A stretch of DNA of 64,000 nt from VAZQ01 sp963712565 (GCA_963712565.1 CAVQIP010000055.1:248001-312000); one strand, 5' to 3'; positions 43,273 through 54,064 are shown, counted from the stretch's first letter. Notes: a model not told the origin generated them from the letters alone. Numbers and translations: made by a program.

Positions 43273-43770
43273 ATGCCGAATCCGGGCGAATCCGATGCGC
43301 GGCTCTATCTCGACGACCTCCGCGTCGGACAGCGCTTCACCAGCGGCACCCATGCCATCGACGCGGTGCAGATCAAGGCGTTTGCCGCGCAGTTCGACCC
43401 GCAGCCCTTTCACCTCGATGACGAGGCGGCGAAGGGCACCCTGCTCGGCGGTCTGGCGGCGAGCGGCTGGCACACGATGGCGATCACCATGCGGCTGTTG
43501 GTCGAGACCGGGCTGCCGCTCATGGGCGGGATCATCGGAGCGGGAGGCGAGATCAGCTGGCCGCAGCCGACGCGGCCGGGCGACGTCCTTCACGTGGTGA
43601 GCGAAATCGAGGAGGTCGCTCCGTCACGCTCGCGGCCGGACCGCGGCATGGTCAAGGTCCGCAGCGAGACGCGCAACCAGCGTGACGAGGTGGTGCAGGT
43701 GCTCATTGCGAAGCTCATCGTGCCGCGGCGCGCATCCGCCGGCGTGGCTCCGCGCCGCGAGGTGGGGTGA
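43273..43770 (+). CDS. MaoC family hot-dog dehydratase
   Basis: A 165-residue single hot-dog domain. LRVGQRFTSGTHAIDAVQIKAFAAQFDPQPFHLDDEAA contains the R-hydratase motif with the catalytic Asp and His (FDPQPFHLDDE); LLGGLAASGWHTMAI follows as in MaoC enoyl-CoA hydratases. It would hydrate an enoyl-CoA or a related thioester. ATG 43273 is at the conserved N-terminus; 20 upstream codons overlap the regulatory spacer. It may be controlled by the divergent HxlR regulator. The next gene begins 144 bases later. Confidence 0.85.
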   Translation: MPNPGESDARLYLDDLRVGQRFTSGTHAIDAVQIKAFAAQFDPQPFHLDDEAAKGTLLGGLAASGWHTMAITMRLLVETGLPLMGGIIGAGGEISWPQPTRPGDVLHVVSEIEEVAPSRSRPDRGMVKVRSETRNQRDEVVQVLIAKLIVPRRASAGVAPRREVG

Positions 43771-43914
43771 GCAGGCCGCAAGCGGCGGCGCTGCCTGCCC
43801 GGTGCAAGCGCGGCGCCTTGGTTTCGTCGCAGGTTGTTGGCAACATCGCGGCTGCATCGCGCGCGTGCGCGCGTGCGCCCTCAGGCTCGCGGTTTTTTTG
43901 AACTCGGCTCCCCC

Positions 43915-45765
43915 ATGTCCTCGATTTCGCGCCGCGACTTCCTCAACGGGGCGGCCCTGACCATCGCCGCCGGGCTCACGCCGGCGGCACAAATCGCGGC
44001 CGAGCCCGCACGCTATCCGCCGGCGCTCACCGGCTTGCGCGGCCAGCACGCCGGCTCGTTCGAGACCGCGCACGCGCAGGCGCGCGCGGGTGCCCGCTTT
44101 GCGCTCGACGGCTTGCCGGTCGAGGAGCGCTACGACCTCGTCGTCATTGGCGCCGGCATCAGCGGACTGGCGGCCGCCTGGTTCTATCGCCGCGCCGCCG
44201 GGCCATCCGCGCGCATCCTCGTGCTCGACAACCACGATGATTTCGGCGGCCACGCCAAGCGCAACGAGTTCCTGCTCGACGGCCGCCTGGTGATCGGCTA
44301 CGGCGGCAGCGAGTCGATCGATTCCCCCAACACGCAATACAGCGAAATCGCGCAAGGTCTGCTGCGTGATCTCGGCGTCAGGGTGGAGCGCTTCGAGACC
44401 GCCTTCGAGCGCACGCTCTATTCCTCGCTCGGGCTATCGCGCGGCACCTTCTTCGCGCGCGAGGCCTTCGGACGCGACCTGCTGGTGGCGGGCGAGCCGC
44501 CGGCGGGGGGCACCGACGAGGTCGCCCGGCGCCTCGCCAATGCCAAGCCGCTCGCCGAATTCGTGGCGGCCTTCCCGGTCTCGCAGGCGAGCAAGGCCCA
44601 GCTGCTCGCGCTCTACGACGGCGCGCGCGATCCGCTCGCCGGCCGCAGCGTCGAGGACAAGATCAAGCTCCTCAAACGCACGAGCTACCGCGACTATCTC
44701 ACGAAGCTCTGCGGCTTGAGCGAGGAGGCGGCGAACTGCTTTCAGGGCCGCACCCTCGGCTTCTTCGGGCTCGGCTGCGACGCGGTGCCGGCCGCCGATG
44801 CCCGCGAGCTCGGCTATCCCGGCTTCGACGGCCTCGGCCTGCCGGCGCGCCGTGGCGCGCGCGAGCCCTATATCTATCATTTTCCCGACGGCAACGCCTC
44901 GCTGGCGCGGCTGCTCGTGCGTTCGCTGGTGCCTGCCGTCGCCGCCGGCGACGGCATGGACGACGTGGTGCTCGCCGCCTTCGACTACGGCAAGCTCGAC
45001 CGCGACGATGCCGCCGTCCGCATCCGGCTCGACTCGACCTGCGTCGACGTGCGCAACGACGGCGAAGGCGTGCTCGTGGGCTATGTGCGCGCCGGCAAGA
45101 CGCACCGGGTCGCGGGCAAGCATGCGGTGCTCGCCTGCTTCCACATGATGATCCCCTACCTCATGCCGGAGCTCGCCGTCGAGCAGCGGGCCGCGCTCGC
45201 GGCCAACGTCAAGACCCCGCTGGTCTACACCAACGTGCTGGTGCGCGACTGGCATCCGTGGATGCGGCTCGGCGTGCACGACATTTCCGCGCCGATGTCG
45301 TTCCACAGCCGGGTCAAGCTCGACTTCCCGGTGAGCCTCGGCGGCTATCGGCATTCGCGCGATCCGGCCGAACCCATCTGCCTGCATCTCGTCCACGTTC
45401 CGGGCGCGCCCAACCGCGGGCTCGACGCGCGCGCGCAGTTCCGCATCGGCCAGGGCAAGCTGCTCGCCATGACCTTTGCCGATTTCGAGGAGAAGATCCG
45501 CGACGAGCTCGATCGCATGCTGGGTCCCGGCGGCTTTTCCGCTGCGCGCGATATCGCGGCGATCACCGTCAACCGTTGGCCGCACGGCTACGGCTACGTG
45601 GCGAACTCGCTCTATGATCCGGAGGACTACGAGCGCGTGCTCGAGCGCGCGCGGCAGACATGCGGCCGCGTCGCCATCGCCAATTCCGACGCCGGCGGCG
45701 ACGCCTACGCCCACCTCGCCATCGACCAGGCGGCGCGCGCGGTGCGCGAGCTCGCCCCGAGCTAA
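43915..45765 (+). CDS. FAD-dependent oxidoreductase, spermidine dehydrogenase-like
   Basis: A 616-residue Tat-exported flavoprotein. SISRRDFLNGAALTIAAGLTPAAQ is the signal. The Rossmann FAD motif is YDLVVIGAGISGLAAAWFYRR (about residues 76-96) with LVLDNHDDFGGHAKRNEFLLDG completing it. The remaining text (GYGGSESIDSPNTQYSEIAQGLL, HFPDGNASLARLLVRSLVPAVAAG and the C-terminal NSDAGGDAYAHLAIDQAARAVREL) resembles Pseudomonas spermidine dehydrogenase SpdH. Polyamine oxidation in the periplasm is therefore likely but not proven. Its stop overlaps that of the convergent Bug gene by three bases. Confidence 0.82.
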   Translation: MSSISRRDFLNGAALTIAAGLTPAAQIAAEPARYPPALTGLRGQHAGSFETAHAQARAGARFALDGLPVEERYDLVVIGAGISGLAAAWFYRRAAGPSARILVLDNHDDFGGHAKRNEFLLDGRLVIGYGGSESIDSPNTQYSEIAQGLLRDLGVRVERFETAFERTLYSSLGLSRGTFFAREAFGRDLLVAGEPPAGGTDEVARRLANAKPLAEFVAAFPVSQASKAQLLALYDGARDPLAGRSVEDKIKLLKRTSYRDYLTKLCGLSEEAANCFQGRTLGFFGLGCDAVPAADARELGYPGFDGLGLPARRGAREPYIYHFPDGNASLARLLVRSLVPAVAAGDGMDDVVLAAFDYGKLDRDDAAVRIRLDSTCVDVRNDGEGVLVGYVRAGKTHRVAGKHAVLACFHMMIPYLMPELAVEQRAALAANVKTPLVYTNVLVRDWHPWMRLGVHDISAPMSFHSRVKLDFPVSLGGYRHSRDPAEPICLHLVHVPGAPNRGLDARAQFRIGQGKLLAMTFADFEEKIRDELDRMLGPGGFSAARDIAAITVNRWPHGYGYVANSLYDPEDYERVLERARQTCGRVAIANSDAGGDAYAHLAIDQAARAVRELAPS

Positions 45766-46724
45766 TCGATCGAGATGTTCGCCTCCTTGGCGAGCCGGGT
45801 CCAGCTCGCCAACTGGCTCGCCACCAGCGCGCGCATCTCGGCGGGCGTGGTGGCGCGCGGGTCGCCGCCCATGGCCTCGAGCTTGCCCTTCACGTCGGGG
45901 ACGGCAATGGCGCGGCGCAGCTCGGCATTGAGCTTGTCGACGATGGGCTTGGGCAGCTTGGCGGGGCCGGCGAGCCCGGTCCAGGAGATGACCTCGAATC
46001 CGGGAATGCCCTGCTCCGCGACCGTCGGCACGTCGGGGAAGTCGCGCCAGCGCGTCTTGGCCGTGACCGCGAGCGCGCGGAACTCGCCCGAGCGGATGCG
46101 CGCGCTGATCGGCCCCGACGTCGCCGCGATGAAATCGATGTCCCCCTGCAGCAGGGCGGTCATCGCCGGCGCCTCGCCGCGATACGGAATGTGCAGGAAC
46201 TTGGTCTTGGTGTCGTTGGCCATGAGCTCGACCGTGGTGTGCAGGATCGAGCCCACGCCGGCGGAACCGTATTTCAGGTTGCCGGGATCCTTGCGCGCCG
46301 CGTCGATCAGGTCGGTGAGCGTCCGGAAGCGGGAGTCCTTGCGCACGCAGATCAGGAACGGATAGAAGCTCGCGACCGAAATCCACTCGAAGTCGTCGAC
46401 GACCTTGTAGTTCACGTTCTTCGACAGCGCGCCGTGCGCGGGGTGCGCGCTGGGAACGACCAGCAGCGTGTAGCCGTCCGGATCGCTGCGCGCCACCGCC
46501 TCGGCGGCGAGGCTGCCGGCCACGCCAGGCTTGGCCTCGACGATGATCGATTGCCCGAGCGTTTTCGACATCTCGTTGCCCAGCAGCCGGGCGATGATGT
46601 CGACGTTCCCGCCCGGCGGGAAGCCGTGCATGAACTTGATCGGGCGGTTGGGATAATCCTGCGCCGCCGCCGCGCCGGTGAGCGCGGCGAGGACGGCGAG
46701 CGCGCCGAGAATTGGCCTGGTCAT
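45762..46724 (-). CDS. Tripartite tricarboxylate transporter (Bug/TctC) substrate-binding protein, orphan
   Basis: A 320-residue periplasmic binding protein with signal peptide (MTRPILGALAVLAALTGAAAA). YPNRPIKFMHGFPPGGNVDIIARLLGNEMSKTLGQ and VEAKPGVAGSLAAEAVARSDPDGYTLL are the Bug signatures; TKFLHIPYRGEAPAMTALLQGDIDF is the central block that contacts the ligand. No TctA/TctB membrane genes are nearby, the usual situation for Bug proteins. It sits 76 bases downstream of the extradiol dioxygenase-like gene on the same strand and may bind an aromatic or carboxylic acid. Confidence 0.88.
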   Translation of the reverse strand: MTRPILGALAVLAALTGAAAAQDYPNRPIKFMHGFPPGGNVDIIARLLGNEMSKTLGQSIIVEAKPGVAGSLAAEAVARSDPDGYTLLVVPSAHPAHGALSKNVNYKVVDDFEWISVASFYPFLICVRKDSRFRTLTDLIDAARKDPGNLKYGSAGVGSILHTTVELMANDTKTKFLHIPYRGEAPAMTALLQGDIDFIAATSGPISARIRSGEFRALAVTAKTRWRDFPDVPTVAEQGIPGFEVISWTGLAGPAKLPKPIVDKLNAELRRAIAVPDVKGKLEAMGGDPRATTPAEMRALVASQLASWTRLAKEANISID

Positions 46725-46799
46725 TGCACGTTCTCCCACAAGCCGAACATGGTCGGCCTGCCGCGGGCGGCGAGGCCATTGCGCATGATGTCGCGCCGT

Positions 46800-47687
46800 T
46801 CACTCCCGCTGGCGCAGATATTCCGGCGTCGGCGGCGGCCCCCAGATGTCGGTCGGATAGGTCCACACCTTCGGCTTCTGCGGCCGGTCGCGGTGCCACG
46901 GCCGCGGATCGAAGTAGCCGAGCGACTCGTCCAGCATCTTGTCCAGCTCGGTGAACATTTCGACGATCTGGTCGTCAGGATTGCGGTGATAGGTATAGAC
47001 GTTGTGGCCGGGTCCGTGTCGGCCCGGTCCCCAGATGATCGGGATGTTCTTGCCGCCGAGGAAGTCGCAGGCGGCCTGGACCTGCGCCCAATCCTTCAGC
47101 TCGAAGGCGATGTGGTGCATCTGGGTGCGCTTGCCGCGCACGAAGTTCACGGTGTGATGATCCGGGCCGCAGCGCATGAATACGAACCAGTCCCCGATCC
47201 AGTCCGATACGCGGAATCCGAGCACGCGGGCGTAGAAGTCGGCATACTGCTTGGGTTCCGGCACGACGAAGGCGAGATGGCCGAGCTTGATCGGCCCGAT
47301 GCCGGCGACCTGCCGGTTCCTGCCGATCGGCGTCTGCGCGGCGAACAGCTCGCACACCGTCCCTTTGGGATCTTCGAACGCCAGCATCCTGGGGATGCCG
47401 GGAGTTGCATCGTTGCGCGTATGGCAGCGCAGGCCCTCGGCCTCGATGCCGCGCTGGATATCGTCGAATTCGGTGTCGGGCGCGACCTGGAACGCCAGTC
47501 GCGCGCAGCGCGCCTGCTCGCCCTTCTCGAGCTGCACCGCGAGGTCGCCGAGCTTGGTCGCGAGGAAGGCGCGGCCGTTCTCCCGCTCCACCAGCGCGAG
47601 GCCGGCGATCTCGGTGAAATAGTCGATCTGCCGATCGAGGTCCGGCGTCTCGAAGGTGGCGTGGCTGATCCGCTTGACGTTGATCAT
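46800..47687 (-). CDS. VOC superfamily protein, type I extradiol dioxygenase-like
   Basis: A 295-residue protein with two vicinal-oxygen-chelate domains. The first domain begins VKRISHATFETPDLDRQIDYFTEIAGL. The second has GHLAFVVPEPKQYADFYARVLGF (first His), MHHIAFELKDW (second His) and DQIVEMFTELD (Glu), the two-His-one-Glu iron site of catechol 2,3-dioxygenase-type enzymes. PGHNVYTYHRNPDDQIVEMF is close to the extradiol signature. It would cleave a catechol ring, although some members act as lyases. Start 47687 is the ATG at the conserved beginning; 47 more open codons have no conserved content. Probably co-transcribed with the Bug protein. Confidence 0.82.
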   Translation of the reverse strand: MINVKRISHATFETPDLDRQIDYFTEIAGLALVERENGRAFLATKLGDLAVQLEKGEQARCARLAFQVAPDTEFDDIQRGIEAEGLRCHTRNDATPGIPRMLAFEDPKGTVCELFAAQTPIGRNRQVAGIGPIKLGHLAFVVPEPKQYADFYARVLGFRVSDWIGDWFVFMRCGPDHHTVNFVRGKRTQMHHIAFELKDWAQVQAACDFLGGKNIPIIWGPGRHGPGHNVYTYHRNPDDQIVEMFTELDKMLDESLGYFDPRPWHRDRPQKPKVWTYPTDIWGPPPTPEYLRQRE

Positions 47688-47852
47688 GGGGCGCTCCGAA
47701 GCTTTCGCCTCGTCCTTGGGGTACGACCGGTTTTCGGCGGCTACAATGCTCGCTCTCGTCATTGCTGCCAAGACCGCCAGGTCCCGGCCTCGGCGCGCGC
47801 TTGCGCGCCCGCGCCACCAGGGGACCATGGCTCTCGCATGCGGTCCCAGAAA

Positions 47853-47886
47853 CGCGAAGGGCGCGGCTTGCGCCGCGCCCTTCCGA
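47853..47886 (-). terminator. Terminator hairpin after groEL
   Basis: GAAGGGCGCGGC-TTGC-GCCGCGCCCTTC, a near-perfect 12-bp stem about 30 bases beyond the groEL stop. Read on the minus strand it ends transcription of groESL. The following T run is short. Confidence 0.7.
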
Positions 47887-47911
47887 TTTGCTGCCGTCTG
47901 CTCGAGCGGGC

Positions 47912-49552
<1,641 letters not shown>

Positions 49553-49587
49553 TTCAAGTCACTCCATTCGTCTCTGCTGTATGTGAT

Positions 49588-49630
49588 CCTCGTCCTGAGG
49601 AGCGCCGGAGGCGCGCCTCGAAGGATGAGG
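49588..49630. repeat. Palindromic repeat in the groES-groEL spacer
   Basis: CCTCGTCCTGAGGAGCGCCG followed by GAGGCGCGCCTCGAAGGATGAGG. The inner part pairs as GAGGAGCGCC/GGAGGCGCGCCTC with slips, the outer as CCTC(G)TCCT/AGGATGAGG. The wording, a CTCATCCTTCGAG...CTCAGGA type, is a common dispersed intergenic element of Bradyrhizobium-like genomes. Its place inside the chaperonin operon could set the groES to groEL mRNA ratio. Confidence 0.7.
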
Positions 49631-49654
49631 CCCGTGATGTGCGTGCCCTCGACG

Positions 49655-49952
49655 TCAGGCGATCACGCCCATGATGTCGGACTCCTTCATGATCAGGAGC
49701 TCCTCGCCGTCGAGCTTGACCTCGGTGCCCGACCACTTGCCGAACAGCACCCGGTCGCCGGCCTTGACGTCCGGCGTGACGATCTTGCCGCTCTCGTCGC
49801 GGCCGCCGGGGCCGACTGCGACGACTTCGCCCTGCGAGGGCTTCTCCTTGGCGGTGTCGGGAATGATGATGCCGCCCTTCGATCTTCTCCTCGGCATCGA
49901 TACGTTTCACGACCACGCGGTCGTGCAGGGGACGGAACTTGGTCTTGGCCAT
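49655..49952 (-). CDS. groS: Co-chaperonin GroES, frame broken once
   Basis: 10-kDa lid of the GroEL chamber. MAKTKFRPLHDRVVVKRIDA is followed, after removal of one A at about 49883, by EEKSKGGIIIPDTAKEKPSQ with the mobile loop, then GEVVAVGPGGRDESGKIVTP and GDRVLFGKWSGTEVKLDGEELLIMKE. The corrected product has 98 residues, the normal size. As GroES is essential in nearly all bacteria and no other copy is in view, this break is the strongest evidence that the single-base insertions in this sequence are errors. Preceded by CIRCE 69-95 bases upstream. Confidence 0.93.
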
Positions 49953-50020
49953 ATGGGTCCTCACAAGGGCGCTCTGACTGCGTCTAAGTGTTTGATCGAG
50001 AAGGTCGATCTTGACGGCTG

Positions 50021-50047
50021 TTAGCACTCCATGCATGCGAGTGCCAG
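50021..50047 (-). promoter_or_regulatory. CIRCE element (HrcA operator) of groESL
   Basis: TTAGCACTC-CATGCATGC(9)-GAGTGCCAG on the plus strand. The left arm is a perfect consensus CIRCE arm and the right arm (consensus GAGTGCTAA) differs at two positions. The spacing is the canonical nine bases. It lies 69 bases before the groES start, so HrcA repression with heat release is expected. Confidence 0.95.
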
Positions 50048-50153
50048 CAGCTGGCCGGGAGATAGGGGCTGGCCTGGAAGCTGTCAAGCGCGCCCGGCCG
50101 CGCCGGATACGGCGATCGGACGCGGCCAAAACGGCGCCGCCGCGGCCGCCCGA

Positions 50154-51168
50154 TCACCGTCCCAACAGTGCGACCGCCCGCTGGTAATAGCCGAGATCGA
50201 TGTAGCGCTCGGGCGCGGCCGGTTGGCCGCCTTCGATCTCCGCGCGCAGCGCCAGCACGTTGTTGAAGCCGGCGAGGTCGAACTTGGCGTCGGGGGTGAA
50301 GCCGAACCGGGGATCCATGAGCAGGTCGTAGGTACGCTCCGCCTCCTTGTCCGCGATCTTGAGCTTTTCCTTCAGCAGCGCGACGCTCTGCGCCCGGTTC
50401 ATGGGATCGCGCACGAACCGCAGCGCCTCGATATAGGCGGCGATGTAGCGCTCCAGCGTCCGCCGCGTGCGCGCGCGCCCAGGCGCGCATGAGGAACGCG
50501 CCGCTCGCCTGGTAGGGGCCGAGCAGGTCGATGGTGCGCCCGAGACTCTTCATGCCGAGCTCTTCCGCCTGCACGGTGAACGGCAGATTGAGAATGGCGG
50601 CGGTATTGTCCTTGCTCTCCGCCATCGCCTTGAGGCGGAAGACGCCGGCGCCGACCGGCTTGACCGTGTAGTCCTTCCCGTCCTTGAGCCCGTGCTGCGC
50701 CAGGATTTTTTTCGCCAGCAGCGCGTAGGCGGTGTCGGGCGCGTCGACCACCAGCGTGCGGCCGCGCAGATCGGCGAAGGAATTGATCTCCGCCTGCACG
50801 AAGAACTCGTTCATTCCGCTGTCGCCGCCGGTTACGATCACCACGTCGTGCTTCCCGATCTCGATCATGGCGAGCGCGTTGTCGACCGCGGAATGCACGA
50901 CGTCGAACGTGCCGGCGGCGAGGCCGTCGCGCTGGCTGCGCGAATTCGGCGTCAGGGTGAGCTCGACCTTGAGTCCGCGTTGCTCGAAGATGCCGTTGGC
51001 GATGCCGGCATGCAGCGGCAGCGCCTTGGCGTTGGGAAAGGCGTTGACCCGCAGCAGCGTCGGCTCAGCCGCGCGGCCGGCGCCGGCCGCGAGCGTCAGC
51101 GCGCACGCCAGCGCGATAGACCAGGTTCGAATGCCGGCCGCCGCGATGGGCTGGGCAAAGCAAGCCAT
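50154..51168 (-). CDS. ABC transporter substrate-binding protein, NitT/TauT type (orphan), frame broken once
   Basis: A periplasmic binding protein with signal peptide (AAGIRTWSIALACALTLAAG). TLLRVNAFPNAKALPLHAGIANGIFEQRGLKVEL and GTFDVVHSAVDNALAMIEIG are blocks of the SsuA/TauA/THI5-like family; DLRGRTLVVDAPDTAYALLAKKIL follows. Near 50470, in a GCGCGCGC run, one extra base shifts the frame; corrected, it reads TLERYIAAYIEALRFVRDPM to the end, PERYIDLGYYQRAVALLGR (337 residues). Start 51168 has GGAGG upstream. No permease or ATPase genes are adjacent. It is preceded by the double-palindrome module at 51206-51368. Confidence 0.78.
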
Positions 51169-51205
51169 GAAATCCTCCGTTGGCGGTCTGGCAGGCGCGC
51201 CGCCG

Positions 51206-51368
51206 CTAGTGTCCCGATTCGAAGTTCGCATCATTGTGCGGCGCCTTCGTTTGCGAACTTCGGAATCGAAGGACACTAGCAACTTATTGATCTAGTGTGG
51301 CTTTGGCTCAGAAGTCCGCATTTCGACTCGCCGCAAGAATGATGCGGACTTCTGAACCGCCACACTAG
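51206..51368. repeat. Double-palindrome module, copy 1 (elements A-B)
   Basis: Element A (51206-51279, 74 bp) runs from CTAGTGTCCCGATTCGAAG to CTTCGGAATCGAAGGACACTAG-type arms: its ends CTAGTGTCC and GGACACTAG are exact inverted repeats, and GAAGTTCGCA pairs with TGCGAACTTC. A 12-base spacer (CAACTTATTGAT) leads to element B (51292-51368, 77 bp), which begins CTAGTGTGGC, ends GCCACACTAG, and has CAGAAGTCCGCAT pairing with ATGCGGACTTCTG. The same module occurs inverted at 59033-59197, including the spacer. REPIN- or MITE-like; no transposase is encoded. Confidence 0.9.
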
Positions 51369-54064
51369 CGCGGTGTTCCGCGGCGCCGGGCTGCCGTCGT
51401 CGCGCGCGTCGCGCCGCTTGATCCAGGTTGCGATCGCCGGCAGCGCGCGCGCCTTGAACTCCGCGCCGAGCATGATCGCCTCTTGCGCCCGCGCGGCGAC
51501 GATCCGTCCGCCCGAGGTGGCGTTGACCGGCGCGAAGTTCGCCAGCTCGGTGGCGCGGGCGGCGTCGCTGAAGTTCATCATGAAGTTGGAAGCGAAATAG
51601 TTGCGGAAAAGCGGCCCCTGCTTGGCCGACAGCGCCGAAAAATTCGCTTGCACGAAAGCCCAGGCGAGATCGGGTTGCTCGCCGGCGGCCGCGACCGCAT
51701 TGATCACGCGCCCTACCAGCGTGGTCGGCAGTTCGTCGGTCAATGTGAGCGCGAGCGTCTCGCGCGCGAGCGCGGGGTCGCGCGCGCTCGCGGCCGCGGA
51801 ATAGTATCGCCCCCGCTCGTTCGCGTCCGTGGCGGCGCGGGCGAGCGCGCGCAGGGTGTCATAGCTCGCGCGATCGGCGGTGATGCCGACCAGATGGGTG
51901 ACCGGCTCGCGCAGCGCCGGCGGCAGCGTCGCCGGGTTCTGCAGGAAGGCGGCGAACCGCCGCTTGGCCTCGGCCAAAATCTGCTCGTCGCCGAACTCGC
52001 CGAGCACCCGGATCAGCCGTGCGCGCAGCAGCGCGCGGTCGTCGTCGTCCTGGCCGGCCGCGTCCCAGCCGAGCCGGTCGAAGACCGGGCGCAGCTTTGC
52101 GCGCGCGTAGCTCTGCAACGCCGGCCGCTCCGGGCGGTTGCGCGCGAGCTGATCGAGCCGGTCGAAGGCGCGGATCACGCGCTCCCACACCGCCCGATTG
52201 TCGTCGTTGCCGATCTGCTCGATCAGGTCGAGATAGGATTGCGGCTCGGCGCGGCCGGCTTCCAGCAGCGCCCAGCTGTCGGCGATCAGATTCACCCGGT
52301 CCGCCGGCGCCATCAGCGCCAGCGATTTCGCCAGCGCAGCGCGCGCTCGCGGCGTCGTACTCGACCCGGTAGTAGCCGATGTCGCCGAGATTGAGCTTGA
52401 CCGGCTCGCCGCAGCGCCCCGCCGCGATCTCGTCCGGCCCCTGCAGCAGCACGGTGGCGGACGGGCTGCGTGGCGCGCAGCGGCCCGAGGGCGATCGGCA
52501 CCTGCCATCCCCGCCCCGTGCTTGCAGGGGAGGGCGGGGTGGAAGCGGGATCGTTGACGCTGAAGCGCTCCTGCCGCAGGCGAATGCGCTGCTCGCCGGC
52601 GCAGGTCGCCTCCGCGACGATGAGCGGCACGCCCGCCTGCTCGGTGAAGGCGGCGGCAATCGTCGCCACCGGCTTGCCGGAGGCGAGCTCCAGCGCCCGC
52701 CACAGGTCGGCGGTGGTGGTGTTGCCGTAGGCGTGATCGGCCATGTAGCTGCGGATGCCGGCGCGAAACACGTCTTCGCCGAGATAGTTTTCCAGCATGC
52801 GGATCAGCGCCTGCCCCTTGCTGTAGGTGATGCCGTCGAACGCCGCCATCGCTTCGGTCTCGTTGGCGACCGGCTGCTGGATCGGGTGCGCGGTGCGCCG
52901 CGCGTCGAGATTCATGGCGAACTGCTTCTGGCCGTTGCCGTTGAGCCAGGTCTGCCAGCGCGGATGGAAGTGCTCGGCGGCCTTGGCTTCCATCCAGCTG
53001 GCGAAGCCCTCGTTGAGCCAGAGATTGTCCCACCAGGCCATGGTGACGAGATTGCCGAACCATTGATGCGCCATCTCGTGGGCGAGCACGATGAAGATGC
53101 CGCGCCGGGCGGTGGCTGCGCTCGCCGCCGGGTCGAACAGCAGCCGGCTCTCGAAGAAGGTGATGCCGCCCCAGTTCTCCATGGCGCCGCCGTACCCGCC
53201 GGGAAGCGCGATCAGGTCGAGCTTGGGCAGCGGATATTTCACCCCGAAATAATCGTTGAAATAACGCAGCAGACCGGCCGCGCTGTCGAGCGCGAAGCGG
53301 CCCTGCTCGCGCTTGCCCGCGGTGGTGACGACGCCGATCGCGACGCCGTCCGCTTGCGCGGAGAGCCGCTCGAGCTCGCCGGCGGTGAGCACGAACAGGT
53401 AGCTCGACATTTTCGGAGTCGGCAGGAACGAGACCTGCTTCAAGTCGGGCGTGACCGGCTCCTCCTGCGCGACCGGCATGTTGCTGACCGCGAGAAAGGC
53501 GCGCGGCACCGTCACCGTGAGCGCGAATGTCGCCTTGAACGCGGGCTCGTCCCAGCACGGAAAGATGCGGCGGGCATCGGCGGGCTCGAGATGGCTCGAC
53601 AGCATCCGCTTGCTGCCGTTGCCGGTCGGATAATCGATCGAGAACAGCCCGCGCCCGAACTTGTTGATCTGCGCGGTGAAGCCGATGCGCAGCCGGTGCG
53701 GACCCGCCGCGAGCGGCTGCGGGAATGTCAGCGTTGCGGTCTCGGCCGCCGCATCGAGCGCGATCTCGGCGCTTTGCGCCTCGTCGTCGATGCTGGCCGC
53801 GGCGAGCGTCATGTTCACCGCGTTGAGCACGATCCGCGCGGTCGGCTCGCGCACGTCGATGTCCACGACCTCCGCGCCCGCGAGCGTGAGGCGGTCGAGG
53901 TCGGGCGCGAGCTCGATGGCGTAGTGCCTGGGAACGACCGTCTTCGGCAGCTTGCCCGGCGTTGCGTCGAAGGAATAAATCGGCTCGGCGGCGACGGCGC
54001 TCACCGCGATCAGCGCGATGGCGGTCGCCACTGCGCGGCTAGCGGCGCGAGCGAACAGTGACAT
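51276..54064 (-). CDS. M1 family zinc aminopeptidase, exported, frame broken twice
   Basis: Large metallo-aminopeptidase with signal peptide (RAVATAIALIAVSAVAAEPI). Exopeptidase motif GGYGGAMENWGG, zinc site HEMAHQWFGN at 329-338 (His329, Glu330, His333) and Glu352 in LWLNEGFASWME give the complete HEXXH-18-E site. The C-terminal ERAP-like helical domain follows (NRAVWERVIRAFDRLDQLAR, ATDANERGRYYSAAASARDP). Extra bases at about 52468 and 52347 break the frame; corrected, it has about 928 residues. A palindromic repeat is embedded in frame at 52509-52539. The last ~30 residues (LVWRFRSPHHSCGES onward) come from the repeat module downstream, which also gives the stop. Start 54064 is preferred; GTG 54079 is possible. 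Confidence 0.85.
52509..52539. repeat. Palindromic repeat embedded in the aminopeptidase gene
   Basis: CCCCGCCCC-GTGCTTGCAGGGGA-GGGCGGGG, a GC-rich hairpin. On the coding strand it translates as TPPSPASTGRG, a low-complexity segment between VNDPAS and WQVPIALG. This wording is typical of intergenic hairpins in Hyphomicrobiales, so it is probably an in-frame insertion. Confidence 0.6.

Noticed and set aside
51206..51368. Simple transcription terminators
   Set aside because: Two long hairpins with exact CTAG-bounded ends, conserved spacer and an inverted second copy indicate a repeat element, although they may also stop transcription.
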